Shown: positions 47,615 through 59,871, numbered from the stretch's first letter. The stretch: 64,000 nucleotides of DNA from Salticus scenicus (GCA_963930645.1 OZ005648.1:152003035-152067034); one strand, 5' to 3'. Notes: generated by a model from the letters alone, not told the origin. Numbers and translations: made by a program.

Positions 47615-47682
47615 ATTTTTATTTTTTATTTTATTTTATTTTATTATTTATTTATTTTATTTTATTTTATTTTTATTTATAT
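47615..47682. repeat. (TTTTA)n pentanucleotide tract
   Basis: Imperfect TTTTA/TTTA repeats. The overlapping frame at 47597-47782 is a translation of this tract. Confidence 0.85.
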
Positions 47683-47899
47683 ATTTGTTACTGTTTCTGG
47701 TAAAAATGATCTGATTTTTTCACCTTTTTTTTTTAGTTTATTTATTATGCTTATTTTTATTAATAAAATTTTTTTTATTTGAATTTGTTGCTTTGAAAGA
47801 TGAAGTAACGATAAATTCGAATGATACTCTTGATATAAATCTGATGATATAAATGCTCTTAAAAGTTTGAAAACATCACAAAAATTAATTGAAGTATAA

Positions 47900-48255
47900 T
47901 AATAATAAAAATAGAAAAGCATAATAAAAATATTTCTTTAATTATTTTGAGGTACCAAAATATTTATTTACAAAAAAAAAAAAAAAAAAAAAAAGGAAAG
48001 GAAATAAATGAAATAAATCGATAATTAAGTAATATTTATCGAACAAATTATTCATGACACTATTTCACTGAGAAATTTTAAAATGCCACGAATTGAAAGT
48101 ATAATATAAATAGGAAAGTACAGTAAAAATATTTCTTTAATTATTTTGATGTACCGAAAAATTTCAAAAAAAAAAAAAAAGTAAATAAATCGATAATTAA
48201 GTAATATTTATTGTACAAATTATTCATGCCACTATCTAACTGACAAATTTGAAAA
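47900..48255. repeat. Direct duplication of a ~190-bp unit
   Basis: The first unit (about 47900-48075) and second unit (about 48095-48255) share AAAATATTTCTTTAATTATT, a GGTACC-like block, a poly-A run, and AAATCGATAATTAAGTAATA with ACAAATTATTCATG. The poly-A runs differ in length (about 23 and 15). Confidence 0.82.
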
Positions 48256-48850
48256 TACGAATTATGGCCTTACCTACCGAAAGACTTATTGTAGACAAAA
48301 ACATTTTAACAACTATCAAAATTATCCATGTTTCCTTCGAATAAGTGAAATGTTTTTGCATCATATATTTTTAAAGTGTATCTTATTTCAAAGCTTTTTT
48401 CTAATAACAAAAAATTTTCAATCAAATTTAGTTTTTTTTTTTTTTTTTTTTTTCTATCAATTTACAATTATATTATTATTATTATTATTATTTTCAATAT
48501 ACGGGGATTAAAAAAGTAATTAAAATATAATATGTATTTGCGTACAGATACGAATGTTTATGAGGATAAGGACATTGAAACTAAAAATTTCATAGCATTC
48601 TTATCTGTGAATCTAAAAATGTTTAATATATTTAAAAATAAAAATTAAATTAATGCATGTTGTTTTATGTATTGGTATATGAGCGAAGTATAAAGTTTTA
48701 TAATATAACACTTTTTTGCAGATACTGGTTATAAAACAGAACATAATAATAATAATAATAATAAAAAGAGTTAGTTTTGAAAAAACAATTTTCGAGATCT
48801 AAAGCTGACCTACCTAAGCAGGATGACGAATTTTTTGATTAAATACAATA
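48256..48850. other. A+T-rich stretch, no recognised gene
   Basis: Contains poly-T at about 48431-48453, (ATT)n at 48472-48492 and (AAT)n near 48745-48762. Confidence 0.6.
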
Positions 48851-48926
48851 CTTCCATTACCTACGGTAGTAGGGCAATGGAAGTACCTACCTACCTCCAT
48901 TACCTACTGTAGTAGGGTAATGGAAG
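48851..48926. repeat. Double inverted repeat CTTCCATTACCTAC
   Basis: CTTCCATTACCTACGGTAGT pairs with AGGGCAATGGAAG. After an ACCT spacer the same hairpin repeats (CTCCATTACCTACTGTAGTA with GGGTAATGGAAG). Two adjacent copies of a 33-bp hairpin. Confidence 0.85.
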
Positions 48927-49363
48927 TAACAAGTGATGCACATGAGATGCATGGGGAAAGTTTAAACACCATGGTTACATTTGCTACAAATACAGAAAGT
49001 GCAACAAAGAGTGATAAATCAAAATGTTCAAGAAATAACAAAAGTGTCATACAATTTATATTCAAAATCTCCGTGGAAAAATCAGCTTCCTTACCAAAAA
49101 TTATTGAGTTTTTTGTTTCTAATATCACAAATACAGCAAAGGAAAAACTTGAAATTTTCAGAGAGACACAATGAGGGAAAAAAATGGCGCTTTTTTCGTC
49201 TAGAAAAAGTAGTCCTTTTCTAAATCACTAAACGGGAAAAACATATTTCCGAGTTATGCGTATAAAGTAAACAAACAACCTGAATAGAAGAAATGAACGA
49301 GAACTTCTAGTGTATACTTTTCTAGATGGTTAAACAATATTATGAATATTATGAATGCATTAT
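48927..49363. other. Short open frames without recognised product
   Basis: Two overlapping plus frames (48920-49174, 84 codons; 48981-49223, 80 codons) and a minus frame share this stretch. The base composition is less extreme than the surroundings. I recognise no domain and no splice or promoter context; a retrogene or element fragment is possible. Confidence 0.4.
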
Positions 49364-49470
49364 CCCTAACGACATCTTAACCCAAATCTTATCCATAAGA
49401 CATCCTAAGACTTTCATAGATATCCTATAGACATCTTCAGGATGTATTGTGGACAAATGTGCCGTTAGGG
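49364..49470. mobile_element. 107-bp MITE (CCCTAACGRCA), copy 1
   Basis: Starts CCCTAACG and ends CGTTAGGG. Internal CATCCTAAGAC, CATAGATATCCTATAG and ATCTTCAGGATGT blocks are partly self-complementary. Same length as the copy at 55278-55384. Confidence 0.82.
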
Positions 49471-51032
49471 GTATTGCAAGAAATTCTCCCCTGATTTCCT
49501 AGAATCGGGTGATAGACCACAATTATAGTTACTGAAAATCGCCTCTTTGTTCGCATTTAATTACAAAGATTTTTAAATAAGTTTTACCACGATAATATAG
49601 GAAAACGCTCTAGAATTCTTATAGTGTGCATTTTAGAATTCACTAGGAAAGCGAGCTAGAATTTATAAGGATGATATGAAACTATTTTTACTAGGGACAC
49701 GATTTGGTTTCTAGATATCAGTCACACAAATTATTTCTCAGTGCACACTGACGGAGAATTTTTCCAAACTTTTAAATCTACCAATGTTTTCTTTTTGACT
49801 TGGTTTCTTAAGAGTCAATATAAAGATCAGACAGGAGCAAACTAGAGTTCTCCGTTCAGTTGGCAAAGACTTTACCTCAAAACCACGCAATCACATTTTA
49901 CGTTGCTACTTAGCGCTTTCTAATTCACCTTTGATACCATGTTTTCCGTACACAAAATAGAAAAAAATATGTTTATACCAGATAAAATCTGTAACAATAG
50001 TTACAGGTTTTATCTTTTAGAATAAATAATATCTGTTGACAGATTGGGATATAATTTTATAGTAAATTTTTCCAGTTTTAGAAAAATGAAATTTTCTGTG
50101 TGGAAGTTGCAGAAGTTTTCTATAGCTTTATTGTTTTAACAGAAATTTTTACTGTGAATACATTTTTAATATATATTTTTAAAAAATAATTTTCAAAAAT
50201 TTTACAGCTTTAATTTAATCTTTCCTAAATTTCATTTAAATTGGTCAATCACTAAACTAACTATTGTTTATAACGATAAAGAAAAAACTATAAAAAGTCT
50301 AATGGAAATAAAAATAAAAATAATGTTAAATAAAATTCACACGCATTTGCGGTATAAAAGATATTTTTAAGATTTTTTTTAAAGATATTTTTGATAATAT
50401 TTATAAACAAAATAGAATTTTGCCAGTTGAATAAAAACTGGGTTATTTTAAAACTCCATAAAACAAAGTTTACCTTTTGTTCACGTTTCTGTTCTCTCCA
50501 AAATTTTATTTATGTCCCGTAATAGATTCTTTCTTTAAATTACAACGTTCGAAAACGAAATCACTGAGTAACAACCTCGGATCTCATTTTACATCGCAGT
50601 AAAGCCCAACGTGACTGCCACACCAATCACTTATTTCTTTTTTATCGCAAAAGAATTCTAGGAAAACCGAGGGCATCATTTTCCATGGCCAGTGAAGCTT
50701 CACAAATGTTCGACTAGCAGTCGTACATCCTTAGATTATTGTGTGGTGACAAATGGGATGTTGCATATATATATATATTTAAGATTTGTAAAAATTATCG
50801 AAAACTTTGCTAAATCCCAGTCAGCGACGATTATAGTAATTTAAGAGTTGATGAATTTTTGGTTGTATCCCATGTTGACGATCGTTATTAAGCTTTTAAA
50901 TAATCTGTTGTATTCCTAAATACAAAAATTATCTTTTCCTCAATAATTTAAATCACAATTACGAATTTTCGAATTTAACCTACAAGGAAAATTTTTAAAC
51001 AATCAACATTTAATTATATATATATATATATA

Positions 51033-51069
<37 letters not shown>

Positions 51070-52162
51070 ACAGAGTGTCGACCATCTTTATTTCTCGTTA
51101 TTATTCTAGCACTATAACATAATAACAATTTTTCACTTAGTTAATCGCGCACACAAACTACAGAAGGTAACTTTTAAATAATACTGTTAGAATAATTTTG
51201 AAAAGATATAAACTATCGCAACTTTGTAATATAACTAAATAAATACTGTAAATTTAACTAAAATATCCTATCATTTTTGTTTGATCAATCCAGATTAAAA
51301 ATAAGTTCTTCATGCAAAAGACAAGACAAAACAAAACAAAACAAAGTTTAAGTACATAAATAAGTACATAAGTACTTAATTTTTTTGTGTGAAACAGCTT
51401 ATTTCCATGTTGCATATAACACAGCTGCCAAACATTCTATTTTTTTAATCAGATTAATCCCCACATTTTTTTTTTTTTTTTTTTTTAAAGAATATGTCGC
51501 ATATATTTTCGATGATTAAATAAGCTGAAAACAGTTATAAAAAATTTCCGGTATTAAATCTCCCTTGAAAACCGGGCTACTTGGCACCTATGATACAGGC
51601 TAATTCGATACATTTTCAGTAAATTCAGGCCGCTCAACCCTACAAAAAATTTACGCTCATATTATTATACTGTCACCAGTATTTTAAAGGAATACTTTTG
51701 TACATATTTTACTTTTAAAACATCCCATAGAAAATTTTTTTTGATTATTGTAGTGACAATATAATAAAATGAGAGCAAATTTTTATGACCTCTTTAATTT
51801 GCTTCAAGCAACTTCCTATTTCTATAAATTTTGAAATAATATTATGTTGCTAAATTTAGACTTAGTCGTTGCTAGGAAATTAATCATGAAATTTGTTACC
51901 TGGTTAATTTGTTTCAAAGGTCTTTTACATGTTATTTGTGAGAAATGTGATTAGAAGTCAATCAGTATTTGAGATAAAGAAAAAAAGTGATCATTCAAAC
52001 TAAATGTCACTCTCAAAATACGTATATATATTTTTTTTTATTTACAGCAGTGAATTTGCTATTGTAAGTAAATGTATGACATGATGTAATCTTGATACTC
52101 CGCATAAAATAGTAGAACATAATTAATTGACTAGACACTTAATTTTAAATGAATAAATAATG
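49471..52162. other. Long A+T-rich stretch, no recognised gene
   Basis: Contains a 15-bp-stem hairpin with loop AATA at 49981-50014, (AT)n-(ATT)n at 51016-51068 and poly-T at about 51467-51486. No coding sequence. Confidence 0.55.
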
Positions 52163-52164
52163 TA

Positions 52165-52319
52165 CACTGTAAAAGAAAAAAGTCATCTTTGCTGCCAGAA
52201 ATTTTCTGTAATAATAGAAAACTAGGTTCTGTCAACGTAATTTTTCCGTAATTTACGACTATTTCCTCTAATTACAGAAAATGTGTGGCAGAAAAGATGA
52301 TTTTTTTTTTCCAATTTAT
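52165..52319. mobile_element. Palindromic MITE (CACTGTAAAAAA family), diverged copy
   Basis: Starts CACTGTAAAAGAAAAAAGTC. TTTGCTGCCAGAAATTTTCT at the left has the inverted partner AGAAAATGTGTGGCAGAAAA at the right. The right terminus is eroded and blurred by T and A runs. Confidence 0.75.
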
Positions 52320-52323
52320 ACAC

Positions 52324-52363
<40 letters not shown>

Positions 52364-52933
52364 AATTTTTAACAGTAAAAAACTGTTTTAAAGAAAAAAA
52401 CAGTTTTTCTCTGTAGGGCGAAACCTACTCACAACCTCAAAAAGTACCCAAAAATTCCAGGATTTTAAACTTAGAGCGCCATAGCAAAGTTTACATTTTC
52501 AAGGCTGTCACATTTCACACATTTTTTTCTTTTTAAATTATATTTTCGTAGCATTTTTTCCATAATATAAAATTTATAATAAACTTATGCAGGCAAACTG
52601 CAGATTTACCTGCGTAAATATATTATAATTTTATTTTTTAGAAATAATGCTACAAAAAGAAGAATAATAATAATAATATCAAAGTCACCTGTAGTAGCAC
52701 TGAATTTTGAAATCTTGAAATAACCCCTCCCCACGAATAAATAAATAGGAAAAAATTGGAAGCAATATATATATATGTTCTTTCATTGAAAAAAAAAAAA
52801 AATGACAATTTAACTCACACATAAAAAAAAGAAAAAAGAAAAAAGACAGACACATAAAAAAAAGACCTATCAACTGGAATGCCAGATACAGATCTGTTTC
52901 GTTAACAGAGAAAAAACTGTTCTTTTAACGAAC

Positions 52934-52965
<32 letters not shown>

Positions 52966-53474
52966 AATATGTCCTGTATTAACTGTAAATGTATGGTTAT
53001 GAAACTTCTTGCTCCTGCCTGTAAACACCATGGTCCTAAGTTAGAATATGTGGCATCGAAACAGAGGATTGTGAATTCGAAATCCATCAGTTGAAGTTAC
53101 CAATAAATCGTTTCTGTTAGAATTTACAGAAGGTTTGTTAAAGCTATGGACTTTTTTACGAATTAAAAAAATTAATGTTCGTGGAAAGAACAGTATTTTG
53201 CTGCTAAAAATATGATTTTTATTGCAAAAAAAAATAACAGTATTTTTTTTTTTTTTAACTGGCAAACCAGATGATTTGTTCCTGTTAAACTGACAGATTG
53301 TTTTTTTTTTTTTTTCCTTTTATTTTAATTATTTTTATTTTATTTTTTCCCACAATGTACGTTAGAAACCTGATATATCTTAGGAAAGCCTTTAGTAAAG
53401 ATAAACACTAAACATGAAATCATAGAGTGTCATTAAAATATTTTTCAAAGATAAGTGTCGCAATTAAAGAAGAT
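52320..53474. other. Homopolymer-rich stretch, no recognised gene
   Basis: Poly-A runs at about 52327-52358, 52790-52801 and 52937-52964, poly-T at 53241-53255 and 53300-53314, and small palindromes such as AAAAACTGTTTT..AAAACAGTTTTT near 52376-52412. This may be a decayed composite of A-rich elements; unresolved. Confidence 0.5.
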
Positions 53475-53643
53475 CAGTATTGCCAGATCTGGCGGGTATT
53501 TTATTCAATAATCGCCAATAATTTTGAGAAGTGATGTTAGATATGCATAATAGACTGTCAATGTTCAAAGTGATTAGGCAAACGTTACAATTAAAATTAT
53601 TGATGATTATTGAAAATAATACCCGCCAGATATGGCAACACTG
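53475..53643. mobile_element. 169-bp hAT-type MITE (family CAGTGTTGCCA), copy
   Basis: CAGTATTGCCAGATCTGGCG with GGTATTTTATTCAATAATCG is mirrored at the right (CGCCAGATATGGCAACACTG inverted). It shares AATAATTTTGAGAAGTGATG with the copies at 10493 and 20417. The flanking octamers do not match. Confidence 0.85.
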
Positions 53644-53679
53644 TTGATGAAATAGACACACATTAGTCTTTTCATTGTG

Positions 53680-54900
53680 ATACATTGCAAATCATGCAAC
53701 AAATACTTCGACTCAAAACAATTACGCACTTTCCTTCACTTACGTTTAATTTTTCAACAAAATTACTATATTTTTACATGCAGTACGTTATTACCGCATA
53801 CAAAATTGTTACATTATCTGCTCGTGCAATACTAAAACAGAAACGCCGAATTTATGTTAAATGATTTAAATTTAACCTCTGAAGAAATAACGAAATCCGT
53901 AGCAGTAATCGACATTGACATATAGTAATCTCAACATATTAATTCTTTATTTTAATACTTATTTGCATAAACAACTAAACAAAAATAAACTTTATTTTAT
54001 GAAATTTTACAGAATTGTGGCAGAAAGGAAAAATGGTGAAAAAAAAACGGGTGCGAAACGAAAATACTTAGACAAATAAATATCTTTATTTGTAATTTCG
54101 TTGTAATAAATCGTAAATCAAGCAGCAATTATTTTGACTCAAATTAATTATAAACCTTTATTCACTTATGTTAAATTTGTCATCAAAATTAGCATAGTAC
54201 GTATAGTACCTTATAACAGTGTACGAAATTAATACATTTTTTGTTGGTGCAATGTTGAAACAAATACACTGAATTCGGTTAAAAACTGAAACCGGATAAA
54301 CTGAACCGGTGCCGAAATACCAGTACACGTAGCAGTAATCGACATTCACAAATCATATAACATATTAATTCGTTACATTAATATTTGTTTGCATAAACTG
54401 CTAATCAAAAGCTATCTTTAGTTTATTAAAATTTACACAAGTGCAGTAGGATGTAAAACAATGAAACAGATGAATTTTTAGACAAACAATTATCGTTATT
54501 CGTTCACATTCTTTATAATGAATTACACATCATTCAATAATTACGCCTTGTCAAAAAATTATGCACAATCGTTCCTCATCCATGTTTTATTTTTCAACAA
54601 AATTAATACGTTTTCATAATAGTTTATTATCAAAATGTACAAAATTAATACATCTTTCAATACTGCGATGTTCAAACAAGGACTCCGAATCCAGTTAAAG
54701 GAATTTAAATTTAACAGGTGAAGAAGTACCAGAACATGTGTAATCGTCTTTCACATATCATGTAGTAATAAGCTATTAATTCTGCATTTTAATATTTGTT
54801 TGCATAAACTACTAAACAAAAATAAACCTTATTTTATGAAATTTTACACAAGTGCAGCAGGAAATGAAACGGGAGAATCCTTAGACAAATAACTATTGTT
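53680..54900. repeat. Tandem array, ~3 units of 405-430 bp
   Basis: TAATCGACATT-type anchors fall at 53906, 54336 and 54741. Each unit also has AATTACGC or an equivalent, TTTTTCAACAAAATTA, then TTTGCATAAACAACTAAACA and AAATTTTACA blocks. The middle unit carries an extra GAAACCGGATAAACTGAACC segment. Confidence 0.87.
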
Positions 54901-55277
54901 AAACACCGCTGCTGGAGAATCTTTCAGCTTTAATTTCCTGAACTGACATTTTCCGAATCCGAGAATCTTTGAACTATTGCCTTTCTGTTTTACAATGAAA
55001 TACTATATATAATGTATCAGAGTTTTTCCAGGAAAAAGAGGAGAATTTAAGGAAATAACTATTTTTAGTATTTTTAAAAATTTCCTATCTGTTGTATATT
55101 TAACTGCAAATATAAAGTAACTGTGTATATTTTTCTAGTTACTTTGTGTTGAATTTATGTAAAACTTATGTAAAATTTATGTTAGCAAAAAATATATTTT
55201 CTTTGCTTTAATTTCAATTCAAAGACAATGTATATCATAAAATTACAAAACAAATATTGTTAAATATATATATATAT
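54901..55277. other. A+T-rich stretch, no recognised gene
   Basis: No motif is recognised; a short TA tract lies at the right edge. Confidence 0.55.
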
Positions 55278-55384
55278 CCCTAGCAGCACACTTATCCATA
55301 ATACATCCTGAGGATGTCCCTTAGACGCACTTTCATCCATAGGATATCCTGAGGATGTCTTGTGGATGAGATGTGCTGTTAGGG
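55278..55384. mobile_element. 107-bp MITE (CCCTARCRGCACA), copy 2
   Basis: CCCTAGCAGCACA at the left is mirrored by TGTGCTGTTAGGG at the right. CATCCTGAGGATGTC and ATATCCTGAGGATGTC are internal self-complementary repeats. Equal in length to copy 1 at 49364. It sits beside a TA tract. Confidence 0.87.
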
Positions 55385-55740
55385 ATATATTAATGCTTTA
55401 TGATTTAATGATAAGAAGTGTGATTGAAAATGATATTGCAATCTAAAATGTGAAAATAACAATCATAAAAAGAGACGAAAAATTTTTTTTGAAAAAAAAA
55501 AAAAAAAAAAAAATCTATCTATGTATATATATATTTGATGTTATTGAACGATTTAAATCATGAGCAATCTAATATCGTACCATAATTTGATATACGTTTC
55601 TTTTCTTTATTTTAACTGATTTTGAAAAAAAAAAAAAAAACTTGTTTTATACTACAACCAATTTATAGACATCTTGAAAGATAAAAATACAGAAAAAAAA
55701 AATCTTTTTTTTTTTTTTTTTACCAGATACTTATCGTTTC
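55385..55740. other. A+T-rich stretch, no recognised gene
   Basis: Poly-A at about 55493-55513 and 55625-55640, poly-T at about 55705-55721. Confidence 0.6.
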
Positions 55741-56110
55741 TTACAGCGAAGGCCAATGTTATCTATGGGAAATTTTTATAGAATTACTCATTAAAGAATA
55801 TATTTTTTCATTCTTTCTTGACAGTCAAAAAATTCACGGCCGTTACATTTCTACTTGTTTTTAAAAATTTTATTTATTTTGTTTCTTTTGAAAATTTTAC
55901 TTTTAGTTTAGATATCCGAAAAATGTACATAATTTTTTTTTTTCTGCGTTTTTTAAGTAAAAAATTAAAAATAAAATAAATGAATTTTTGAAAGACAAGT
56001 ACAAATTCAACGGTTGGTAATTTCCTGAGCGTGAAAATGGAATTCTGAAAGTAAATGAATTATTGAGTCATTTTATTAATAAATTATTCCGAAAAATTTC
56101 ATGAGCATTG
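55741..56110. mobile_element. Long-TIR palindromic element, diverged copy 2
   Basis: GCGAAGGCCAATGTTATCTA with TGGGAAATTTT matches the left arm of 31222-31687. CCTGAGCGTGAAAATGGAAT with ATTATTGAGTC and CCGAAAAATTTCAT is the matching inverted right arm. The terminal GCTTCACTTACCGTCG block is missing or eroded. Confidence 0.6.
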
Positions 56111-56678
56111 ATTATCAGTGAGAACAGGTGTTGTGCGCTCTTAATTTATTTGCGATTTTTCCCTTAATAAGAATTTTAGTAATAAGTTCGATAAATTTTT
56201 AAATGAAGTTTTGTAACGAATAAGATGCAGAATATCTAGGAAAAAAAAAAAAAAAAGCATGATTTTTTGCTTAGTTTAAAATACTATGTAAAAGGTATGT
56301 TATCAATATGACTTGAATTAAAATGCTTGATATATGTTCCTTATGACCAGAATTTAACAATGTAGACTTGATACAATTCTCAAAGGAAAATAATATTTTA
56401 ATTTTGCAAACCAAATAAATACAATTTCTTCCTCAATTTGAATATTTTCATTTTAATATTGCTTTAAGAATTGTTAAAAACATTCATGCATTTTATATTC
56501 GATATTGATTAAAAGTAAAATTGAATTATTATTTTTGGAGTCATAAGTACATTTATATGTATGAATATTTTTGTATTAGTTGTTTTTCGAATTGTTTTTA
56601 TTTAAACATTATTTGATATATATATATATATATTATAAACAGTTTAAGATTATTTAAACTGTAGTACATTTAAAACAT

Positions 56679-56713
<35 letters not shown>

Positions 56714-58160
56714 ATAACACTTTATATATATATATATATAATTTACTTATAATAATATTTTGTGGTAACATTTATTTGTTCAACTTAAAAGTCAAAATAA
56801 ACACAAATTTCAGAAAACTCTGTTATTGTTAAAACCTAATTAATAGAAATATTTCAGGTGTTTTGAGTCCATAAAACTTGAGTGTTCATAAAGTTTTTTT
56901 TAATAATTTTTATATAATTTTTAGCAGAAAAATATAATTTTTCTTTTAAATAAATTTTACATAATCAAAACCATCACATTTCCTTAATTTTTTCTGAATA
57001 CTCTATTTATTTATTTTTAGTATTAATAATTTATTAAAATTCAACCTTTTACATGCAAAAAGGCGTTACAAAGGAATACACATATGTATATGTTTTTTTT
57101 CTTTCTGTTTTTGCATACTTTATGAAACTTCCTCGCTAAAACGATCCTATTAATCAAATCCTTTTCTTTTTCAAACAATAATCCATAATTTTATCGTTAA
57201 TATATTTCACGTGTTTCCCGATATACTTCTAAAAAAAAAAAAAAAAAAAAAACTTCGTCACTATCACTCTACAATCTTGCCCGGCACACGAAGCGTGTCC
57301 GCTGTACGAGCAACACGTACTTACAACGATCTAAGGGTCAAGGGTATATACACACTGCCATCAGTGGGCGTTCGATGAAACCTGTTCCTTGCTCTTTGGG
57401 CGTTAGCACTCTTTTACCTTCATTATTATGCCTTACCTGTCGCCTGATTTTCCCTTTCGTGACTATTCCTCGTACCAGCTATCGGGTTTTGCTGTTTTTT
57501 TCTTCTTTATTTTTACTATGTCCTCACAAAGTAACGCTTTGGCAAGTTTTCTTTTCAGTTAGTTATGACTTTTGTTTGCATTGTTTCTGATTTTTTTCTT
57601 TTTTTCTTTTTTCATGACGGAACAATAATGTCGTTGTTCATCGTACCTGCTTTTTGATAACGTTAGCGGTTGTTGGAAGGTACGTGATGTGAATAAGATT
57701 GTATAAAGAAAGAATTTTATTATTATTGTTATTATTCATTTGTGTTCTTTTCAGTGAATGTGCATAAAGGATTAGACTGGGGTGTGATAGAGTAAATGGC
57801 CGTCAGAAAATAACTTGGTTATTTAAGTAATTTTTCAAATCAGTACAGGGGACGTAAAAGCTTTTCCTAATTTGCGACTCAATTATAAATAAATTCTTTG
57901 CTTATTTTATTGGAGACATAACTGATTTTGATTAATAGATATATCTTGGGTTTAATACGTGTCTGAGAGATAAACTTTAATTATATTCAGTGTACGAACA
58001 AGCTTTAAGAAAAATGTGACAATCAATAACGGTGAATTATTAATAGAAATAATATAGATGATATCAATGTTTTATCAGAAAATAATAATAATAGTAATTT
58101 CATGAATGACAATTTGATAAAACTGTGGGGAAAGAGCACTGAGTGAAGATTTAACGTTGC
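56111..58160. other. A+T-rich stretch, no recognised gene
   Basis: Poly-A at about 56240-56256 and 57232-57251, poly-T at about 56682-56710, TA tracts near 56616-56633 and 56724-56741. A less A+T-rich island lies at about 57265-57480. The 71-codon frame there (57375-57590) has no recognisable domain. Confidence 0.5.
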
Positions 58161-58179
58161 ACTATATATACATTGCGAC

Positions 58180-58433
58180 CAATTGATGACGAACTGGAAC
58201 TCACACTTAAAAGTAGTCCGAAGTTATGCCATCACAATTTTGGTCATGCGCTGTAAGGATGGCTACCCCACTCCGGTAACTCCTAAAGGTATTGATTTCG
58301 GAACATGTAGGATATTGCTATGAAGACAAATTTTACGTACACTAGCCACCACTAAAATGCACAACAGTGTACGGCCGGATCGAACATCGTAATCATCAAA
58401 TTACGAGCCCGACACAGGCTACCGTGGCCTCTA
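58180..58433 (-). mobile_element. tRNA-derived SINE (second family), minus copy
   Basis: On the minus strand the head has GGTAGCCTGTGTCGGGCTCG in the A-box position and TGTTCGATCCGG as B box. Body blocks GTTCCGAAATCAATACC, then GGAGTTACC, then GACCAAAATT are shared with the plus copy at 58493. The A box is degenerate, so it is presumably silent. Confidence 0.75.
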
Positions 58434-58492
58434 TGTTGTTATGTTCGAACAAATATTTTCATTTATTTTATGTAATTTTTCATTATTGCAAA

Positions 58493-58820
58493 GAAGACCG
58501 CGATAGTCTGGTTGTAGAGCGCTGACTCGTAATAGGATGATTTAGGGTTTGATTGTCCAGCAGGCCGAAGATCGTCGTGTGCATTAATGGAGACTGGTGC
58601 ACGTAAATCTCCGTAGTTGTAACATCCTTCATGTTCCGAAATTAAAACCTCTGGGGTTTACTGAAGAAGAGGGAGTGATTTCGACCAAAATTTTGGAAGA
58701 TAAGTGAATTGTAAGAATCGAAATTGCGATGTGATGACATTCTCCGGTAATGACTGTTTCTAGCTGCTCATTTCATAGCCTTATTGTGACGTTAAACTCA
58801 CCCAACTTCAATTCAACCTC
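58493..58820 (+). mobile_element. tRNA-derived SINE (second family), plus copy
   Basis: The head carries GATAGTCTGGTTGTAGAGCG (A-box-like, 58502-58521) and GGTTTGATTGTC (B-box-like, 58546-58557). The body has TGGTGCACGTAAATCTCCG, GTTCCGAAATTAAAACCTC and GACCAAAATT. The 3' region contains TTGTGACGTTAAACTC. It lies about 60 bp from a minus-strand copy of the same family. Confidence 0.75.
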
Positions 58821-59363
58821 AATATTGCAAAGATTTAAAATTGTGCAAATTAAATTTCAATTTTCCTTTTATGTTATATTACACCATATCAGATTTACTT
58901 TGTGATTAACTGACAAGCATGTGCATTTACATTAGTTTGTAGATGATAAAATGATTAAATCATAGTGGAATGTTTGATCAATTGAAATTGACACGAAAAT
59001 AAATAAAACTAAAAATATTTAAAATTTGATTCCGGTCGTCGTCTTCTCACAGCCCTTAATCTCCCGATCTAGTCCTTCTACGGTGATATTATTTACAACA
59101 CACTTTGTTCTCGTGTTGGAACATCACTTTATTTCCTTCTCTAAAACTGTTTTTCCTGATTTAACTTAATCTTTAGGGTCTTGATAGTTATTGGTTTCTC
59201 CAAGGTAATATTGCCCTAGTGGCACAGCATATATCTCATGTCACTATCCTTACTTGCCTTTAAAAAGGAAAGCACATATGTATAATTTCTATTTTATGGT
59301 TGCTTACACTCCTGCCAGTATATTTTGTATAAGTTTATTAACAGTAATACAAAAAAAAAAAAA

Positions 59364-59405
<42 letters not shown>

Positions 59406-59640
59406 TCGCACTGGAATTTTTTAGAAATATTACTTGCACTCTCGAATGCTCAACTTTGCTAGGAGTTAATTGGGTTATCCAAAGAGAAAGAACGTCTATA
59501 TCTGTTTAATCTTCTTAACAACTATAAATATTAAATAATTTTATGTAGAATTTCGAGTGTTGCGGTCTCTGCCCATCGTTAATCTCTTCCACACTCTCAA
59601 ATGCTCGACTTCGTGTCGAGTTCGTTGGGCTATCAAAGTA
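58821..59640. other. A+T-rich stretch, no recognised gene
   Basis: Contains poly-A then (AAT)n at 59351-59404. A CTCTCGAATGCTC block at about 59440 recurs as CTCTCAAATGCTCGAC at about 59595, a short direct repeat of unknown origin. Confidence 0.55.
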
Positions 59641-59643
59641 ATA

Positions 59644-59871
59644 CACTGTAAAAACAAAACGGTAGATTTACAGCATAATATGCTGGCAATATGGGTGCAT
59701 GCAGGAAGGAAAGTAAAAAAGAAGTTATTTACAGCAGAAACAGCCGTAAAAGAGTCTTTTTTCACAGATGTTTCCGCTGTAAATAGCCTTATTTAACAGC
59801 AGTATGTGCTGGCAATATGGGTGCCAGCACATTTTGCTGTAAAAGCTTCCGTTTTTTTTTTTTTTACAGTG
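59644..59871. mobile_element. 228-bp TA-flanked MITE with internal subrepeats
   Basis: CACTGTAAAAACAAAACGG at the left has its partner CCG..TTTTTTACAGTG at the right, and both abut TA. Inside, ATGCTGGCAATATGGGTGC and GTGCTGGCAATATGGGTGCC form an imperfect direct repeat, and TTTACAGC/GCTGTAAA pairs recur. It shares its terminus with the CACTGTAAAAAA family but not the interior. The three open frames across it are artefacts. Confidence 0.85.

Noticed and set aside
48920..49223. Overlapping 84- and 80-codon plus frames
   Set aside because: Two frames and an antisense frame are equally open. No known domain was found, so no gene is called; listed as an unexplained stretch.
53467..53651. 8-bp target duplication of the hAT-type MITE at 53475
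   Set aside because: The flanking octamers AAGAAGAT and TTGATGAA do not match, so no duplication is claimed for this copy.
53875..53898. CTGAAGA..CGAAA resembling a hammerhead core in the 405-430-bp array
   Set aside because: The spacer cannot form stem II, there are no flanking stems, and the other units do not keep the motif.
57375..57590. 71-codon plus frame rich in Leu, Ser and Cys
   Set aside because: Hydrophobic composition follows from T-rich codons. There is no motif, neighbour or promoter to support a gene.
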